Counted from the first letter of the stretch, positions 8,186-18,033 are shown. The stretch is 64,000 nucleotides of DNA from Sinisalibacter lacisalsi (GCF_014640115.1 NZ_BMGI01000006.1:1-64000), one strand, 5' to 3'. Numbers and translations are program-made. Notes: generated by a model not told the origin, from the letters alone.

Positions 8186-8924
8186 GGCCGCCTCCGTGGT
8201 CGTGGCCGGTGACAGGATCATGGCTGTGATCGTGATCGTGCTGGTAGAGCGCGAGCGCGCCGTGGGTGCCGTGGCCGAACAGCGCCCGGTATTCCGGCGC
8301 GTCGCGCACCACCTTCGGCGTGCCCTGGCAACAGATGTGGTGATTGAGGCAGACCACCCGGTCGGAGGCGCTCATCACCACGTGCAGATCGTGGCTGACC
8401 ATGAAAACCCCAACGCCGGTTTCCCGCCGCACGGTTTCGAGCAATTCGTAGAAGGCCGCCTCGCCGGGCTGGTCGAGCCCCTGGGTGGGTTCGTCGAGCA
8501 CGAGGATCTGCGGGTCGGTGAGCAGCGCGCGCGCCAGCAACACCCGCTGGAACTGCCCGCCAGAGAGCGCCGTCATCTGCTGCGCCTCCAGCCCCGGCAC
8601 GCCCGCCCGGGTCAGTGCCGCCGACACCTTGTCGTCCGGCTGGCGCTTGGGCAGCGACAGGAAGCGCGCCACCGTCATCGGCAGGTTGGCGTCGATGTGC
8701 AGGCGCTGCGGCACGTAGCCGATGCGCAGCCCCTTCGCCCGGATCACCCGCCCCCGGTCGGGCGCGATCACCCCGAGCAGCACCTTCACCAGCGTCGATT
8801 TGCCCGAGCCATTGGGGCCGACGAGGGTGACGATCTCGCCCGGTTCGATGGCGACGCTCACGCCGTCGAGCACCTTCACCCCCCCGTAGGAAACCTGCAG
8901 GTCTTGTGCCGAGATCAGGCTCAT
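8178..8924 (-). CDS. znuC: Zinc ABC transporter, ATP-binding subunit
   Basis: A 248-residue ABC ATPase. Walker A is GPNGSGKST, the signature is LSGGQFQRV, and Walker B is ILVLDEP followed by a switch histidine in VSHDLH. The start MSLISAQ at 8924 overlaps the zur stop (ATGA). The last 20 or so residues are a histidine-rich tail (YQHDHDHSHDPVTGHDH...) carrying seven His within 22 residues. Such a tail suggests a zinc-sensing or storage role on the cytosolic face, which is inference. Confidence 0.93.
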   Translation of the reverse strand: MSLISAQDLQVSYGGVKVLDGVSVAIEPGEIVTLVGPNGSGKSTLVKVLLGVIAPDRGRVIRAKGLRIGYVPQRLHIDANLPMTVARFLSLPKRQPDDKVSAALTRAGVPGLEAQQMTALSGGQFQRVLLARALLTDPQILVLDEPTQGLDQPGEAAFYELLETVRRETGVGVFMVSHDLHVVMSASDRVVCLNHHICCQGTPKVVRDAPEYRALFGHGTHGALALYQHDHDHSHDPVTGHDHGGGHA

Positions 8925-9412
8925 GGCCGCGCCTCCCGGCAGCCGGGGCACATTCCCAGCGCCTCGACATTCGCACGCTCGACGCTGAAACCGATGCCTG
9001 CCGCAGCCGTTTCCAGTTCCGCGCGCACGTTCTTGCCCGGCGCCTCGGCCACCGCGCCGCAGCCGTCGCAGATCAGGAACACCGGCGCATGGGCATCGCC
9101 CGGGTGGGTGCAGGCGGTGAAGGCATTGAGCCGCCGGATGCGGTGCGCAAACCCCTGTTCAACAAGGAAATCGAGCGCCCGGTAGGCCACCGGCGGCTGA
9201 TGGCCGAAGCCCTCGGCGGCAAGCCGTTCGAGCACGTCATAGGCGCCCAGCGCGCGATGTTCCTCGAGCAGGATTTCCAGCACCCGGCGGCGCACCGGCG
9301 TCAACCGCGCGCCCGATGCCGCGCAAAGCTTCTCGGCCTGCGCCATCGCCTCGCTGGTGCAGCGGTTGTGATCGTGCGGCGCGAAGGCACGGGCGGGATC
9401 GGGAGAAGACAT
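8921..9412 (-). CDS. zur: Fur-family zinc uptake regulator
   Basis: A 163-residue transcriptional regulator of the Fur superfamily. The N-terminal winged helix runs through GARLTPVRRRVLEILLEEHRA. The C-terminal dimerisation domain carries CDGC and CPGC pairs that form the structural zinc site, and CTHPGDAHAPVF contributes to the sensory site. The position directly upstream of znuCB and divergent from znuA identifies it as Zur rather than Fur or PerR. In the zinc-bound state it should repress both transcription units through the sites at 9434-9471, including its own. Confidence 0.93.
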   Translation of the reverse strand: MSSPDPARAFAPHDHNRCTSEAMAQAEKLCAASGARLTPVRRRVLEILLEEHRALGAYDVLERLAAEGFGHQPPVAYRALDFLVEQGFAHRIRRLNAFTACTHPGDAHAPVFLICDGCGAVAEAPGKNVRAELETAAAGIGFSVERANVEALGMCPGCREARP

Positions 9413-9433
9413 GGCGCTTGCGGTTCCTGTTTT

Positions 9434-9446
9434 GTGATGTTATCAC
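9434..9446. promoter_or_regulatory. Zur-like operator site 1
   Basis: GTGAT-GTT-ATCAC is a perfect 5+3+5 palindrome in the 82-base gap between the divergent zur and znuA starts. The A/T-rich composition contrasts sharply with the surroundings. It is 21 bases (two helical turns) from the equivalent GTGAT of site 2. Assignment to Zur rests on its location and on resemblance to known alphaproteobacterial Zur boxes (TGTTATA-type). Confidence 0.6.
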
Positions 9447-9453
9447 TTTGCAT

Positions 9454-9471
9454 TGTGATAATATAACATTA
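9454..9471. promoter_or_regulatory. Zur-like operator site 2
   Basis: TGATAATATAACA within this interval is an imperfect palindrome (TGATA/TAACA, 4 of 5 paired) close to the TGTTATA-N-TATAACA pattern described for Zur. It lies nearer znuA (start 9495) and probably covers the znuA promoter. Together with site 1 it would allow coordinate zinc repression of znuA and zur-znuCB. Confidence 0.6.
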
Positions 9472-9494
9472 CCCAACTCCACGCAAGGTGCCCC

Positions 9495-10472
9495 ATGTTC
9501 CGTCTCTCCGCAATCCTTTCCCTCGTCGCCCTGCCCGCCTTCGCCGAGGCGCCGAAGGTGGTGGTCGACATCGCCCCGGTACACGCCCTCGTCTCGCAGG
9601 TGATGGCGGGCGTCGGCGTGCCCGATCTCCTGCTCGACCAGGACACCAACCCCCATTCGGTGCAACTGCGCCCCAGCCAGGCGCGGATGCTGTCGGACGC
9701 CGACCTCGTGGTCTGGGTCGGGCCGGGCCTGAGCCCCTGGCTCGAACGCGCGCTCGAGGGCCTCGACGTGACCGACCAGATCGTGCTGATGGACCATCCG
9801 GCGACGACGCTGCGCCCCTTCGTGCGCCCGAACCCGGCCGAGGATGAACACGGCCACGAAGATGGCGACCACAACGCGCAGGATGACCACGGGCACGACG
9901 AGCACGGTGCGGAGGAACACGATGAGCCCGCCCATGACGATCACGACCACGGCGATTACGATCCGCACCTGTGGACCTCGATCGACAACGCCCGCGCCTG
10001 GCTGCCCGCCTTCGCCGAAGACCTCGCGGCGCGCGACCCAGAGAACGCCGCCACCTACCGCGCCAATGCCGAAAGCGGCGTGGCGGGGCTGGACGACCTC
10101 GCCGCCCGGATCGAGGCGCGTCTCGCCCCCCACCAAGGCACGGAGATCGTGACCTTCCACGCGTCTTGGGGCTATTTCGCCGACCGTTTCGGCATCGAGA
10201 TCGCCGGCACCGTGCGCCCCGGCGACGCCTCCACCCCCTCGGCCGCCGCGCTCGCCGAGTTGCGCGACATCATCGCCGATCACGGGGTGAAATGCGCCTT
10301 CGCCGAACCGGCCTTCGACCCGGCGCTGCTCGAAGCGATCTCGGGTGAAACCGGCCTGCGCATCGGCGTGCTCGACCCGACCGGCACGCTTCAGGAAATC
10401 GGCCCCGGTCACTACGAAACCACCCTGATGGCCGCTGCAGGCTCGATTGCCGACTGCCTCGAATCGGAGTGA
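9495..10472 (+). CDS. znuA: Zinc ABC transporter, periplasmic zinc-binding protein
   Basis: A 325-residue cluster A-I binding protein with a signal peptide of about 18 residues (cleavage after AFA). It has the expected Zn ligands: His54 in TNPHSVQLRP, His158 in DPHLW and a later His in FHASWGYFADRFG. Between the lobes, residues 119-158 form a His/Asp/Glu-rich loop typical of high-affinity ZnuA and thought to shuttle zinc. It is divergent from zur-znuCB and shares the Zur-like operators. A hairpin terminator follows at 10491. Confidence 0.94.
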   Translation: MFRLSAILSLVALPAFAEAPKVVVDIAPVHALVSQVMAGVGVPDLLLDQDTNPHSVQLRPSQARMLSDADLVVWVGPGLSPWLERALEGLDVTDQIVLMDHPATTLRPFVRPNPAEDEHGHEDGDHNAQDDHGHDEHGAEEHDEPAHDDHDHGDYDPHLWTSIDNARAWLPAFAEDLAARDPENAATYRANAESGVAGLDDLAARIEARLAPHQGTEIVTFHASWGYFADRFGIEIAGTVRPGDASTPSAAALAELRDIIADHGVKCAFAEPAFDPALLEAISGETGLRIGVLDPTGTLQEIGPGHYETTLMAAAGSIADCLESE

Positions 10473-10490
10473 TCCAAACCCGAGACCAAT

Positions 10491-10517
10491 CCCCGCGCCG
10501 CGCCAAGAGGCGCGGGG
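10491..10517. terminator. Bidirectional hairpin terminator (znuA / oxoprolinase)
   Basis: CCCCGCGCC and GGCGCGGGG form a 9-base-pair stem with a 9-base loop between the convergent 3' ends of znuA (10472) and the 5-oxoprolinase gene (10521). There is no clear T run on either side, so efficiency is uncertain. Confidence 0.6.
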
Positions 10518-10520
10518 CGG

Positions 10521-13500
10521 TCACGCCTTGCGCGACCAGTCCCAGCCGCCGCCGCCCGGGGTGCGGATCTCGAACACCCCGCCCACCGGCAAGGCCACCT
10601 CGGCGTTTCCGGCGAGAACCTCGCGCCGCCCGTCCGGCCATTCGGCGATGTTCTCGCCCAGCGCCCCCGGTGCACCGCCTTGGCCCCCAAAGGGCGGCAC
10701 CACGCGCGAGAGCGACAGGGTGGTGACGGTCACCGGTTCGAGGAAGCGCAGCCGCCGCACCATGCCGTCACCGCCATGCCAACGCCCTGCCCCACCCGAG
10801 CCGCGCCGGATCGACATTTCCTCCAGCCGCACCGGGAACCGCTTCTCCAGCACCTCCGGGTCGGTCATCCGGGTGTTGGTCATGTGGCTCTGCACCGCGT
10901 CGGCGCCATCGAACCCGGGGCCCGCACCACTGCCGCCGCCGATGGTCTCGTAGTTCTGGAAAGCATCGTTGCCCCAGATGAAATTGTTCATCGTGCCCTG
11001 GCTCGCGGCCATCGCGCCGAGTGCCCCCATCAGCGCGTTGCACAGCGCCTGGCTCACCTCGGTGTTGCCCGCGATCACCGCCGCCGGCGGCACGGGGTTC
11101 AGCATCGAGCCTTCTGGCACGATGATCTCGATCGGTTTCAGGCAGCCCTCGTTGAGCGGGATCTCCGTGCCCACCAATGTTCGAAAAACATAAAGAACCA
11201 CCGCGCGAGAGATCGAAAGCGGGGCGTTATAGTTGCCTTTGTGCTGTTTTGACGTTCCGCTGAAATCCACCGTCGCAGCCCGCGCCACGCGGTCGACGGT
11301 TATCTTCACGCAGATCTGCGCGCCGTGGTCGAGCAGCAGGGTGAATTGCCCATCCACCAGCTTGTCGATCACCCGGCGCACGCTTTCCTCGGCGTTGTCC
11401 TGCACGTGCCCCATGTAGGCGCGCACCACGTCGAGCCCGTAACGTGACACCACGCCCAGCAATTCGCGCCGCCCGGTCTCGTTCGCCGCTACCTGCGCCT
11501 TGAGATCGGCGATGTTCTGGTCCGGCTGGCGCGCGGGCCAGCGCCCCGAGGCGAGCACCGCGCGCGCTTCGGCGTCGAGAAAACGGCCGCCATCGACGAG
11601 CTGCACGTTGTCGATCAGCACCCCCTCCTCCTCGATCCGCGTCGAATCGGGCGGGCCGGACCCCGGCGTGCGCCCGCCGATATCGGCATGGTGCCCGCGC
11701 GAGCCGAGCCAGAAGGCGATCTCATCGCCAATGAAGACCGGGGTCACGACAGTCACGTCCGGCAGGTGCGTGCCGCCGTTGTAAGGCGAATTGAGCATGT
11801 AGGCGTCGCCCCGTTTCAGCCGCCCCTCGGTTTCACGCATCACCGTGCGGATGCTTTCGGCCATCGAGCCGAGGTGCACCGGCACATGCGGCGCGTTCGC
11901 TACCAGATCGCCCGCCTGATCGAAGATCGCGCAGGAAAAATCGAGCCGTTCCTTGATGTTGACGCTCCACGAGGTATTGGCGAGCGTCGCGCCCATCTGG
12001 TCGGCCACCGACATGAACAGGTTGTTGAACACCTCGAGCAGCACCGGGTCGGCCTCGGTGCCCGCCGCCAGCGCGCGGGCCATCGGCACGGCGCGCTCCA
12101 AGATCAGGTTGCCGGCCGCGTCCACCCGCGCCGCCCAGCCCGGCTCGACCACGTTGGTGCCGGTGGCCTCCGACACGATCGCCGGGCCACGCACCCGCGC
12201 GCCCTCGGGCAGCCGGGCGCGATCATGGAGCGGCACGTCGCACCAGCCGTCGAACCAGGCCCGCACCTCGGCCACCGGCGCGCCATCGCCCGAAGGCGCG
12301 CGCGCCTCCGCTGCGGCCCCGGTCTCGCCCACCGCCTCGACCGCCAGCATCTCGAACACCACGCCGCGCTCGGGCGAGGCGAAACCGAAGCGTGCCCGGT
12401 GCGCCTCTTCGAAGTCCTCCCGCATCGCCCCGGCGCTGGCGAAGTCCACGTCGAGCGGCTGGTGCGAGCCCTCGTAGCGCAGGAACGCCCGCCGCACGAG
12501 CCGCACATTGCTTATCCCCTGCGCCCGCACCTCCGCCTCGGCCTCCGCCGCCGGCGCCTCCAGCCGCGCGCCGGCGGCATCCACGTCGGCCAGCGGCGCG
12601 TCAAACTGCGCCTCGCGCAAGGCGCGGATGTCGGCCAGCCCCATGCCATAGGCCGAGAGCACGCCCGCCTGCGGGTGCAGAAACACCCGCTCCATCCCCA
12701 GCGCATCGGCCACCCGGGCGGCATGTTGCCCGCCCGCGCCGCCGAAGCATTGCAGCGTGTAGCCGGTCACGTCATGGCCGCGCTCGACGCTGATCTTCTT
12801 GATCGCGGCCGCCATGTTGTCGACGGCGATCCGCAGGAACCCTTCCGCCACCTCCTCCGGCGCCATCTCGGGCTGGCCGGTGGCCTCGGCAATCTCGCGC
12901 GCCATCGCCGCGAAGCCTGTGCGCACCGCCTCGGCATCGAGCGGCGCGTTCGCTTCGGGGCCGAAGACGGCGGGAAAGTGCTCCGGCTGCAAGCGGCCCA
13001 GCATCACATTGCAATCGGTCACCGTGAGCGGCCCGCCGTTGCAATAGGCCGCCGGCCCCGGGTCGGCCCCCGCGCTCTCCGGGCCAACCTGGAACCGGCC
13101 ATCGCGGAAGCTCAGGATCGAACCGCCCCCGGCGGCGATGGTATGGATATCCATCATCGGCGCGCGCATCCGCACGCCCGCCACCTCCGTCTCGAAACTG
13201 CGCTCATAGGCCCCGGCGTAATGGCTCACATCCGTCGACGTGCCGCCCATGTCGAAGCCGATCAGCCGGTCGAACCCGGCCGCCTCGGCGGTGCGCACCA
13301 TGCCGACGATCCCGCCGGCAGGCCCCGAGAGGATCGCGTCCTTGCCCTGAAAACGATGCGCATCGGTCAGCCCGCCGTTCGACTGCATGAAATAGAGCCC
13401 GCCGGTGGCGCGCCCGAGATCGAGCGCCGCCTCCACGCGGGCGAAGTAGCGGCGCAGGATCGGCGAGAGATAGGCATCGACCACGGTGGTGTCGCCCCGG

Positions 13501-14111
13501 CTCACCAGCTTGGCCAGCCGCGACACCTCGTGGCTGGTGCTCACCTGGGAAAACCCCGCCGCCCGGGCGAGATCGGCGGCGCGCAACTCGTGCACCGGGT
13601 TCGCATGGCCGTGCAGAAAGGCGATGGCCACCGCCGCGACGCCCTCTGCGCGCGCTTCCGCCAGAGCCGGCGTCAGCGCCGCCTCGTCGAGCGCCGCGAT
13701 CACCCCGCCGTCCGCATCGAGCCGCTCATCCGCCTCCACCACGCTCTCATAGAGCAGATCGGGCCGCCGGATCGCGAGATCGAACAGCCGGGGGCGGGCC
13801 TGGTAGCCGATCCGCAACAGGTCGCCGAACCCCTTCGTGATCACCAGCAGGGTGCGCTCGCCCTTGCGTTCGAGCAGCGCGTTGGTGGCCACCGTGGTGC
13901 CCATCTTCACCGCCCGGATCGCGCCATCGGGGATCGGCGCGTCACCTGTAAGCCCGAGACAGCGGCGAATGCCCTCGACGGCAGCGTCATCGTAGTGCCC
14001 GGGGTTTTCCGACAGCAGCTTCAGCGTCTCGATCGCGCCATCGGGGCGCCGCGCCACCACGTCGGTGAAGGTGCCGCCCCGGTCGATCCAGAATTCCCAC
14101 TGCCCGGTCAT
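10521..14111 (-). CDS. 5-oxoprolinase / hydantoinase A-B fusion
   Basis: A 1196-residue ATP-dependent amidohydrolase. The N-terminal half is hydantoinase A-like (begins [21 protein letters not shown], with acetate kinase-like [12 protein letters not shown]). The C-terminal half is hydantoinase B-like (contains [12 protein letters not shown] and [13 protein letters not shown]). This length and order match complete 5-oxoprolinases, which open 5-oxoproline to glutamate, rather than split HyuA/HyuB. The start at 14111 was chosen because the 71 codons upstream lack similarity to the family. It stands alone, with a divergent membrane-protein gene upstream and a convergent znuA downstream. Activity on hydantoins cannot be excluded. 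Confidence 0.9.
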   Translation of the reverse strand: MTGQWEFWIDRGGTFTDVVARRPDGAIETLKLLSENPGHYDDAAVEGIRRCLGLTGDAPIPDGAIRAVKMGTTVATNALLERKGERTLLVITKGFGDLLRIGYQARPRLFDLAIRRPDLLYESVVEADERLDADGGVIAALDEAALTPALAEARAEGVAAVAIAFLHGHANPVHELRAADLARAAGFSQVSTSHEVSRLAKLVSRGDTTVVDAYLSPILRRYFARVEAALDLGRATGGLYFMQSNGGLTDAHRFQGKDAILSGPAGGIVGMVRTAEAAGFDRLIGFDMGGTSTDVSHYAGAYERSFETEVAGVRMRAPMMDIHTIAAGGGSILSFRDGRFQVGPESAGADPGPAAYCNGGPLTVTDCNVMLGRLQPEHFPAVFGPEANAPLDAEAVRTGFAAMAREIAEATGQPEMAPEEVAEGFLRIAVDNMAAAIKKISVERGHDVTGYTLQCFGGAGGQHAARVADALGMERVFLHPQAGVLSAYGMGLADIRALREAQFDAPLADVDAAGARLEAPAAEAEAEVRAQGISNVRLVRRAFLRYEGSHQPLDVDFASAGAMREDFEEAHRARFGFASPERGVVFEMLAVEAVGETGAAAEARAPSGDGAPVAEVRAWFDGWCDVPLHDRARLPEGARVRGPAIVSEATGTNVVEPGWAARVDAAGNLILERAVPMARALAAGTEADPVLLEVFNNLFMSVADQMGATLANTSWSVNIKERLDFSCAIFDQAGDLVANAPHVPVHLGSMAESIRTVMRETEGRLKRGDAYMLNSPYNGGTHLPDVTVVTPVFIGDEIAFWLGSRGHHADIGGRTPGSGPPDSTRIEEEGVLIDNVQLVDGGRFLDAEARAVLASGRWPARQPDQNIADLKAQVAANETGRRELLGVVSRYGLDVVRAYMGHVQDNAEESVRRVIDKLVDGQFTLLLDHGAQICVKITVDRVARAATVDFSGTSKQHKGNYNAPLSISRAVVLYVFRTLVGTEIPLNEGCLKPIEIIVPEGSMLNPVPPAAVIAGNTEVSQALCNALMGALGAMAASQGTMNNFIWGNDAFQNYETIGGGSGAGPGFDGADAVQSHMTNTRMTDPEVLEKRFPVRLEEMSIRRGSGGAGRWHGGDGMVRRLRFLEPVTVTTLSLSRVVPPFGGQGGAPGALGENIAEWPDGRREVLAGNAEVALPVGGVFEIRTPGGGGWDWSRKA

Positions 14112-14228
14112 GCCCGTCTCCCGCTGATGCGGCGCCAAGCTTTGCGAGGGGGGCGGCCGTGTCAAGCACCGAGCTTGATCCGGCCCGGCACCTCGTGCCG
14201 TAATCGGGACAACGGGAAAGGACACGCC

Positions 14229-15215
14229 ATGTCGCCAGTGCTTCGCCTCACCTGGGGCCTCGCCATCGCCGCCGCCGTGCTGGCAACGCTGGGCCTGCTC
14301 ACGATCCGGCCCTTCATCGACCACGTGGCCTTCGCCCCCGACCAGGGCTTCAACTGGTATTACTGGAAACGCCCTGACCCGGACGCTATTTCACGCGCGA
14401 GCATGTGGGCGAGCTACATCGCCCACCAGGTCTTCATCTGGGGCGTGATCGCCTGGGCGCAGGCCAACCGCGAGCGCTTGCGCGACCGAAACCGGATGCA
14501 CCCGGTGAACTGGATCGCGCTCGGCGGCACCGCCGCCTTCGTCGCGCTGCACTACGGCCAGACCGCGCTGTTCTACGACGGGCTGGGGCAAGATCTGCCG
14601 GTCATCACCTCGCAGGGTTCGGTGATCCTGCTGCTGGTGATCGTGCTGCTGATGGAAGCGCCCCGGCGCGGGCTGTTTTTCGGCACCGGGCGCGGCTGGT
14701 TCGCCTCGATCAAGCCGATCCTGATCCGCTACCACGGCTATTACTTCGCCTGGGCGATCACCTTCACCTACTGGTATCACCCGATGGAAACCACCGCCGG
14801 CCACCTGCTCGGCTTCCTCTACACCTTCCTTCTGTTCCTGCAGGCCGCCTTCATCTTCACCCGGGTGCACACCAACCGCTGGTGGACCTTCACGCTCGAA
14901 GCCTCGGTGCTGATCCACGGGGTGGTGGTGGCGCTGGTGGCGGGGCAGGAATTCTGGACGATGTTCTTCTTCGGCTTCCTGTTTCTCGTGGTGGTCACGC
15001 AAATGCACGGGCTGGGGCTCACGCGCCGCGCCCGCTGGGCCATCGCCGCGCTCTCGGTCGCGCTCATGCTGGCGGTCTATTCGCAGAAGGGCTGGGGTGC
15101 GATCAACGAGGTGATCCGCATCCCCGCGATCGACTACCTGCTGGTCTTCGCGATCGGCGGCGCACTTCTGGCCATGCGCAAACTGGGCGTGTTCAAAGCC
15201 GGTCGCGCAGACTGA
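14229..15215 (+). CDS. Uncharacterised multi-pass membrane protein
   Basis: A 328-residue protein I do not recognise. The ATG at 14229 follows GGGAAAGGACACGCC, which holds a good ribosome-binding site. Hydrophobic segments suggest eight or nine transmembrane helices: one near the N-terminus, several between residues 60 and 260, and the last near 295-315. Histidines inside or beside membrane segments ([52 protein letters not shown]) could bind metal or heme, but no known motif is evident. It is divergent from 5-oxoprolinase by 117 bases. Its last 23 bases overlap the 3' end of the oppositely oriented oxidoreductase gene. Confidence 0.75.
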   Translation: MSPVLRLTWGLAIAAAVLATLGLLTIRPFIDHVAFAPDQGFNWYYWKRPDPDAISRASMWASYIAHQVFIWGVIAWAQANRERLRDRNRMHPVNWIALGGTAAFVALHYGQTALFYDGLGQDLPVITSQGSVILLLVIVLLMEAPRRGLFFGTGRGWFASIKPILIRYHGYYFAWAITFTYWYHPMETTAGHLLGFLYTFLLFLQAAFIFTRVHTNRWWTFTLEASVLIHGVVVALVAGQEFWTMFFFGFLFLVVVTQMHGLGLTRRARWAIAALSVALMLAVYSQKGWGAINEVIRIPAIDYLLVFAIGGALLAMRKLGVFKAGRAD

Positions 15216-16503
15216 ACCAGACCATCGCGAGCACCAGCAGCGGCGTGCGCAACGCCACCCCGCCGGGGAACTTGTGCGTCGGCACCCGGGCCATCAGGTC
15301 GAAGCGCCCGGCCTGCCCCTTGATCGCCTCCGCCGCGATCTTGCCGCCCAGCGTCGCCATCGCCACGCCGTGGCCGGAATAGCCCCCGGCGGTGAGGATA
15401 TTGCCCGCGATCCGCTCGAAATGCGGCATCCGGTTCACCGTGATCCCCAGGGTGCCGCCCCAGGCATGGTCGATCCGCGCGGCGGCGAGCTGCGGAAAGA
15501 TCTCCAGCATCGGCTTTCGCGCCTTGGCGGCGATGTCGGCGGGAAAGCGGTAGCCATAGCTCTCGCCGCCGCCGAACAGCATCCGTCGATCCTGCGACAG
15601 GCGGAAATAGTTGATCACGAACTTTGAATCCGACACCGCCTCGTTACCGGGGATCAGGCTTTGCACCATGGCATCGTCGAGCGGTTCGGTGGCGAGGATG
15701 AAATTGTTGATCGGCATCACCTTCGCCGCGATCCGCCGATCCATGTGCCCGAGGTAGCCGTTGGCGGCCCAGAGCAGGTGGCGCGCGGTGATCTTCGCAC
15801 CGTTCGCGCCAAGCCGCACCGGGTCGGTCTCGGCCACCCAATCCACCCGGCTGTTCTCGAAGATCCGCGCGCCCGCGTCGCGCGCCGCCCGGGCCAGCCC
15901 GAGCGCATAGTTGAGCGGGTGCAGATGCCCGCCGCCCATGTCGATCACCCCGCCGAAATAGGCATCCGATCCCACCTTCTCGCGGATCTCGGCCTGCCCG
16001 AGCGGGCGAATCCGGTCATAGCCGTAGTCGCGCGCGAGCTTCTCGGCGTAGTCGTGCGAATGGCGCACGAAGCGCGCCTTGTGATCGGCGTGGATCAGGC
16101 CGGGCACGAAACCCGCCCCGGGCGCGTGTTTCCCGGCAAGATCCACGGCAAGATCGACGCTCTCGACCGCCAGGTCCCAAAGCCCGCGCGCCATCTCGCG
16201 GCCGACCATCCGCTCCAGCCCGTCCTGGTCGACGCGCTGGCCCGGATGCACCTGCCCGCCGTTGCGGCCCGAGGCACCAAAACCCACCCGGTGCGCCTCC
16301 AGCACCACCACGTCGAGCCCGGCCTCGGCCAGGTGCAGCGCCGCCGACAGCCCGGTGTAGCCGCCGCCGATCACCGCCACGTCGCAGGAGATCTCGCCCT
16401 CGGCCTTCGGGAAGGGCGCCAGCGCCTCCGCCGTCGCGGCGTAGTAGGACTGCGGGTATTCGCCCGGGCGATCGTTCGCGGTGAGAATATCGAGCCGAGC
16501 CAT
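15193..16503 (-). CDS. FAD-dependent oxidoreductase, PuuB/OrdL-like (DAO family)
   Basis: A 436-residue flavoprotein of the D-amino-acid oxidase family. The dinucleotide-binding motif is DVAVIGGGYTGLSAALHLAE near residues 43-62, followed by GFGASGRNGGQ, and the C-terminal GYSGHGVAMATLGGK is the FAD-closing segment. This pattern matches gamma-glutamylputrescine oxidoreductases and related amine or amino-acid oxidases. The start MARLDILTAND at 16503 follows the AGGATGAAGGGCAGG segment of an intergenic repeat, which seems to provide its ribosome-binding site. It lies downstream of a class III aminotransferase on the same strand. A second, similar enzyme is at 24382-25704. Confidence 0.85.
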   Translation of the reverse strand: MARLDILTANDRPGEYPQSYYAATAEALAPFPKAEGEISCDVAVIGGGYTGLSAALHLAEAGLDVVVLEAHRVGFGASGRNGGQVHPGQRVDQDGLERMVGREMARGLWDLAVESVDLAVDLAGKHAPGAGFVPGLIHADHKARFVRHSHDYAEKLARDYGYDRIRPLGQAEIREKVGSDAYFGGVIDMGGGHLHPLNYALGLARAARDAGARIFENSRVDWVAETDPVRLGANGAKITARHLLWAANGYLGHMDRRIAAKVMPINNFILATEPLDDAMVQSLIPGNEAVSDSKFVINYFRLSQDRRMLFGGGESYGYRFPADIAAKARKPMLEIFPQLAAARIDHAWGGTLGITVNRMPHFERIAGNILTAGGYSGHGVAMATLGGKIAAEAIKGQAGRFDLMARVPTHKFPGGVALRTPLLVLAMVWFSLRDRL

Positions 16504-16508
16504 CCTGC

Positions 16509-16583
16509 CCTTCATCCTGGTCCAAATACCTCGGGGGGCGTCACGCCGAAGGCGTGCCTCCGGCACGACGGGCAGAGCCCCCC
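16509..16583 (-). repeat. Intergenic hairpin + core module, copy 1
   Basis: Read on the minus strand, an outer stem GGGGGGC...GCCCCCC (16583-16577 with 16539-16533) encloses smaller hairpins such as CACGCC-TTC-GGCGTG. It is followed by the core GAGGTATTTGGACCAGGATG plus AAGG (16532-16509). The same core occurs at 26880, 37641 and 37818. Here it lies between the aminotransferase stop and the oxidoreductase start, with AGGATGAAGG a few bases before the start codon. Confidence 0.8.
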
Positions 16584-16602
16584 ACCCTGCGCGCCGCAGG
16601 CG

Positions 16603-18000
16603 TTACCCGGCGGTCTTGAGCAGGCCCGCCGCCTTCACGTTGGCATAGCCCTCGTCGAGCGACTTCACCGCGCGCTCGAACAGATCGTCGATGTCGGATT
16701 TCGTCATCACCAGCGGCGGCGAAATCACCATCCGGTCGCCGACGTGGCGCATGATCAGGTTGTTGGCGAAGCAGCGCTCGCGCACCATGTAGCCCACCGT
16801 GCCCGCCGGTGCCTCGAACGGCTTGCGCACCGACTTGTCGGCGGTCAGCGCCAGCGAGGCCATCATGCCGACGATCTTGGTCTCCCCGACGAAGGGGTGG
16901 TCGGCCAGCTGGTGCCACTTCTCGGCGAGGTAGGGCGCGGCCTCGTCGCGGACGTGGTCGACGATCTTTTCCTCTTCGATGATGCGCAGGTTTTCCAGCG
17001 CCACGGCGGCGGCCACGGGATGGCCCGAATAGGTGTAGCCGTGGGTGAATTCCTCGCGCCCGATCACGTCGGCCACCTTGTCGGAAACCAGCGAGCCGCC
17101 GATCGGCGCGTAGCCCGACGAGAGCCCCTTGGCGATGGTCATGATGTCGGGCTTGAGGTCGTAGGTCTGGCTGCCGAACCAGTTGCCGGTGCGCCCGAAC
17201 CCGGTGATCACCTCGTCGACGATGAGCAGGATATCGCGTTCGGCGCAGATCCGGCTGACCTCGGGCCAGTAGCTTTCGGGCGGCACGATCACCCCGCCCG
17301 CCCCCTGGATCGGTTCGGCGATGAAGGCGGCGACGCGGCCTTCGCCCAGTTCGTCGATCTTCGCTTCCAGCTCGCGGGCCCGGGCGATGCCGAACTCCTC
17401 GGGGCTCATCTCGCCGCCCTCGAGATACCAGTAGGGCTGGTTGATGTGCACCACGTCGGGAATCGGCAGCCCGCCCTGGGCGTGCATTCCCTGCATGCCG
17501 CCGAGCGAGGCCGAGCCCACCGAGGTGCCGTGGTAGGCGTTCTTGCGGCTGATGATGACCTTCTTGTCGGGCTTGCCCATCAGGTCCCAGTAGCGCCGCA
17601 CGAGACGGATGTTGGTGTCGTTCGCCTCGGAGCCGCCGGAGGCGAAGAAGACGTGGTTGAGATCGCCGGGCGCGAGTTCGGCCAGCTTGTCGGCCAGCGC
17701 GATCGCGGGCACATGCGTCGACATGAAGAAGGTGTTGTAATAGGGCAGTTCCTTCATCTGGCGATGCGCCACCTCGGCGAGTTCGTCACGGCCATAGCCG
17801 ATGTTCACGCACCACAGCCCCGCCATCGCGTCGAGAATTTCCCGCCCCTCGCTGTCGGTCAGCCGCACGCCGTTGGCGCGGGTGATGACGCGAACGCCCT
17901 TTTCGGCAAGCTCGTGGTTGGCGGTGAAGGGGTGCATGTGATGGGCGGCGTCGAGCGCCTGAAGCTCGGCGGTCGGCATGTGATTCGTGATCTTGTTCAT
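16603..18000 (-). CDS. Class III (omega) aminotransferase, PLP-dependent
   Basis: A 465-residue pyridoxal-phosphate enzyme of the acetyl-ornithine/omega-aminotransferase class. It has FFASGGSEANDTNIRLVR (phosphate-binding), IAEPIQGAGGVIVPP, the LLIVDEVITGFGRTGNWFG aspartate segment, and MTIAKGLSSGYAPIGG with the Schiff-base lysine. The start at 18000 follows AAAGGAGCCCCC. Its location among polyamine uptake and oxidation genes suggests transamination of putrescine, a gamma-glutamyl derivative or GABA, using pyruvate as acceptor; this is inference. TGATCA palindromes at 18034-18045 and 18075-18082 lie in its upstream region. Confidence 0.9.
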   Translation of the reverse strand: MNKITNHMPTAELQALDAAHHMHPFTANHELAEKGVRVITRANGVRLTDSEGREILDAMAGLWCVNIGYGRDELAEVAHRQMKELPYYNTFFMSTHVPAIALADKLAELAPGDLNHVFFASGGSEANDTNIRLVRRYWDLMGKPDKKVIISRKNAYHGTSVGSASLGGMQGMHAQGGLPIPDVVHINQPYWYLEGGEMSPEEFGIARARELEAKIDELGEGRVAAFIAEPIQGAGGVIVPPESYWPEVSRICAERDILLIVDEVITGFGRTGNWFGSQTYDLKPDIMTIAKGLSSGYAPIGGSLVSDKVADVIGREEFTHGYTYSGHPVAAAVALENLRIIEEEKIVDHVRDEAAPYLAEKWHQLADHPFVGETKIVGMMASLALTADKSVRKPFEAPAGTVGYMVRERCFANNLIMRHVGDRMVISPPLVMTKSDIDDLFERAVKSLDEGYANVKAAGLLKTAG

Positions 18001-18033
18001 CGGGGGCTCCTTTGGGCGCAATCGCGCTTCACA

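Noticed and set aside
11688-14228. Very long plus-strand open frame running opposite the 5-oxoprolinase gene
   Set aside because: It is an antisense shadow produced by high GC at third positions. The translation is low-complexity (Arg, His, Ala, Gly) and only its last part from 14229 is a real gene.
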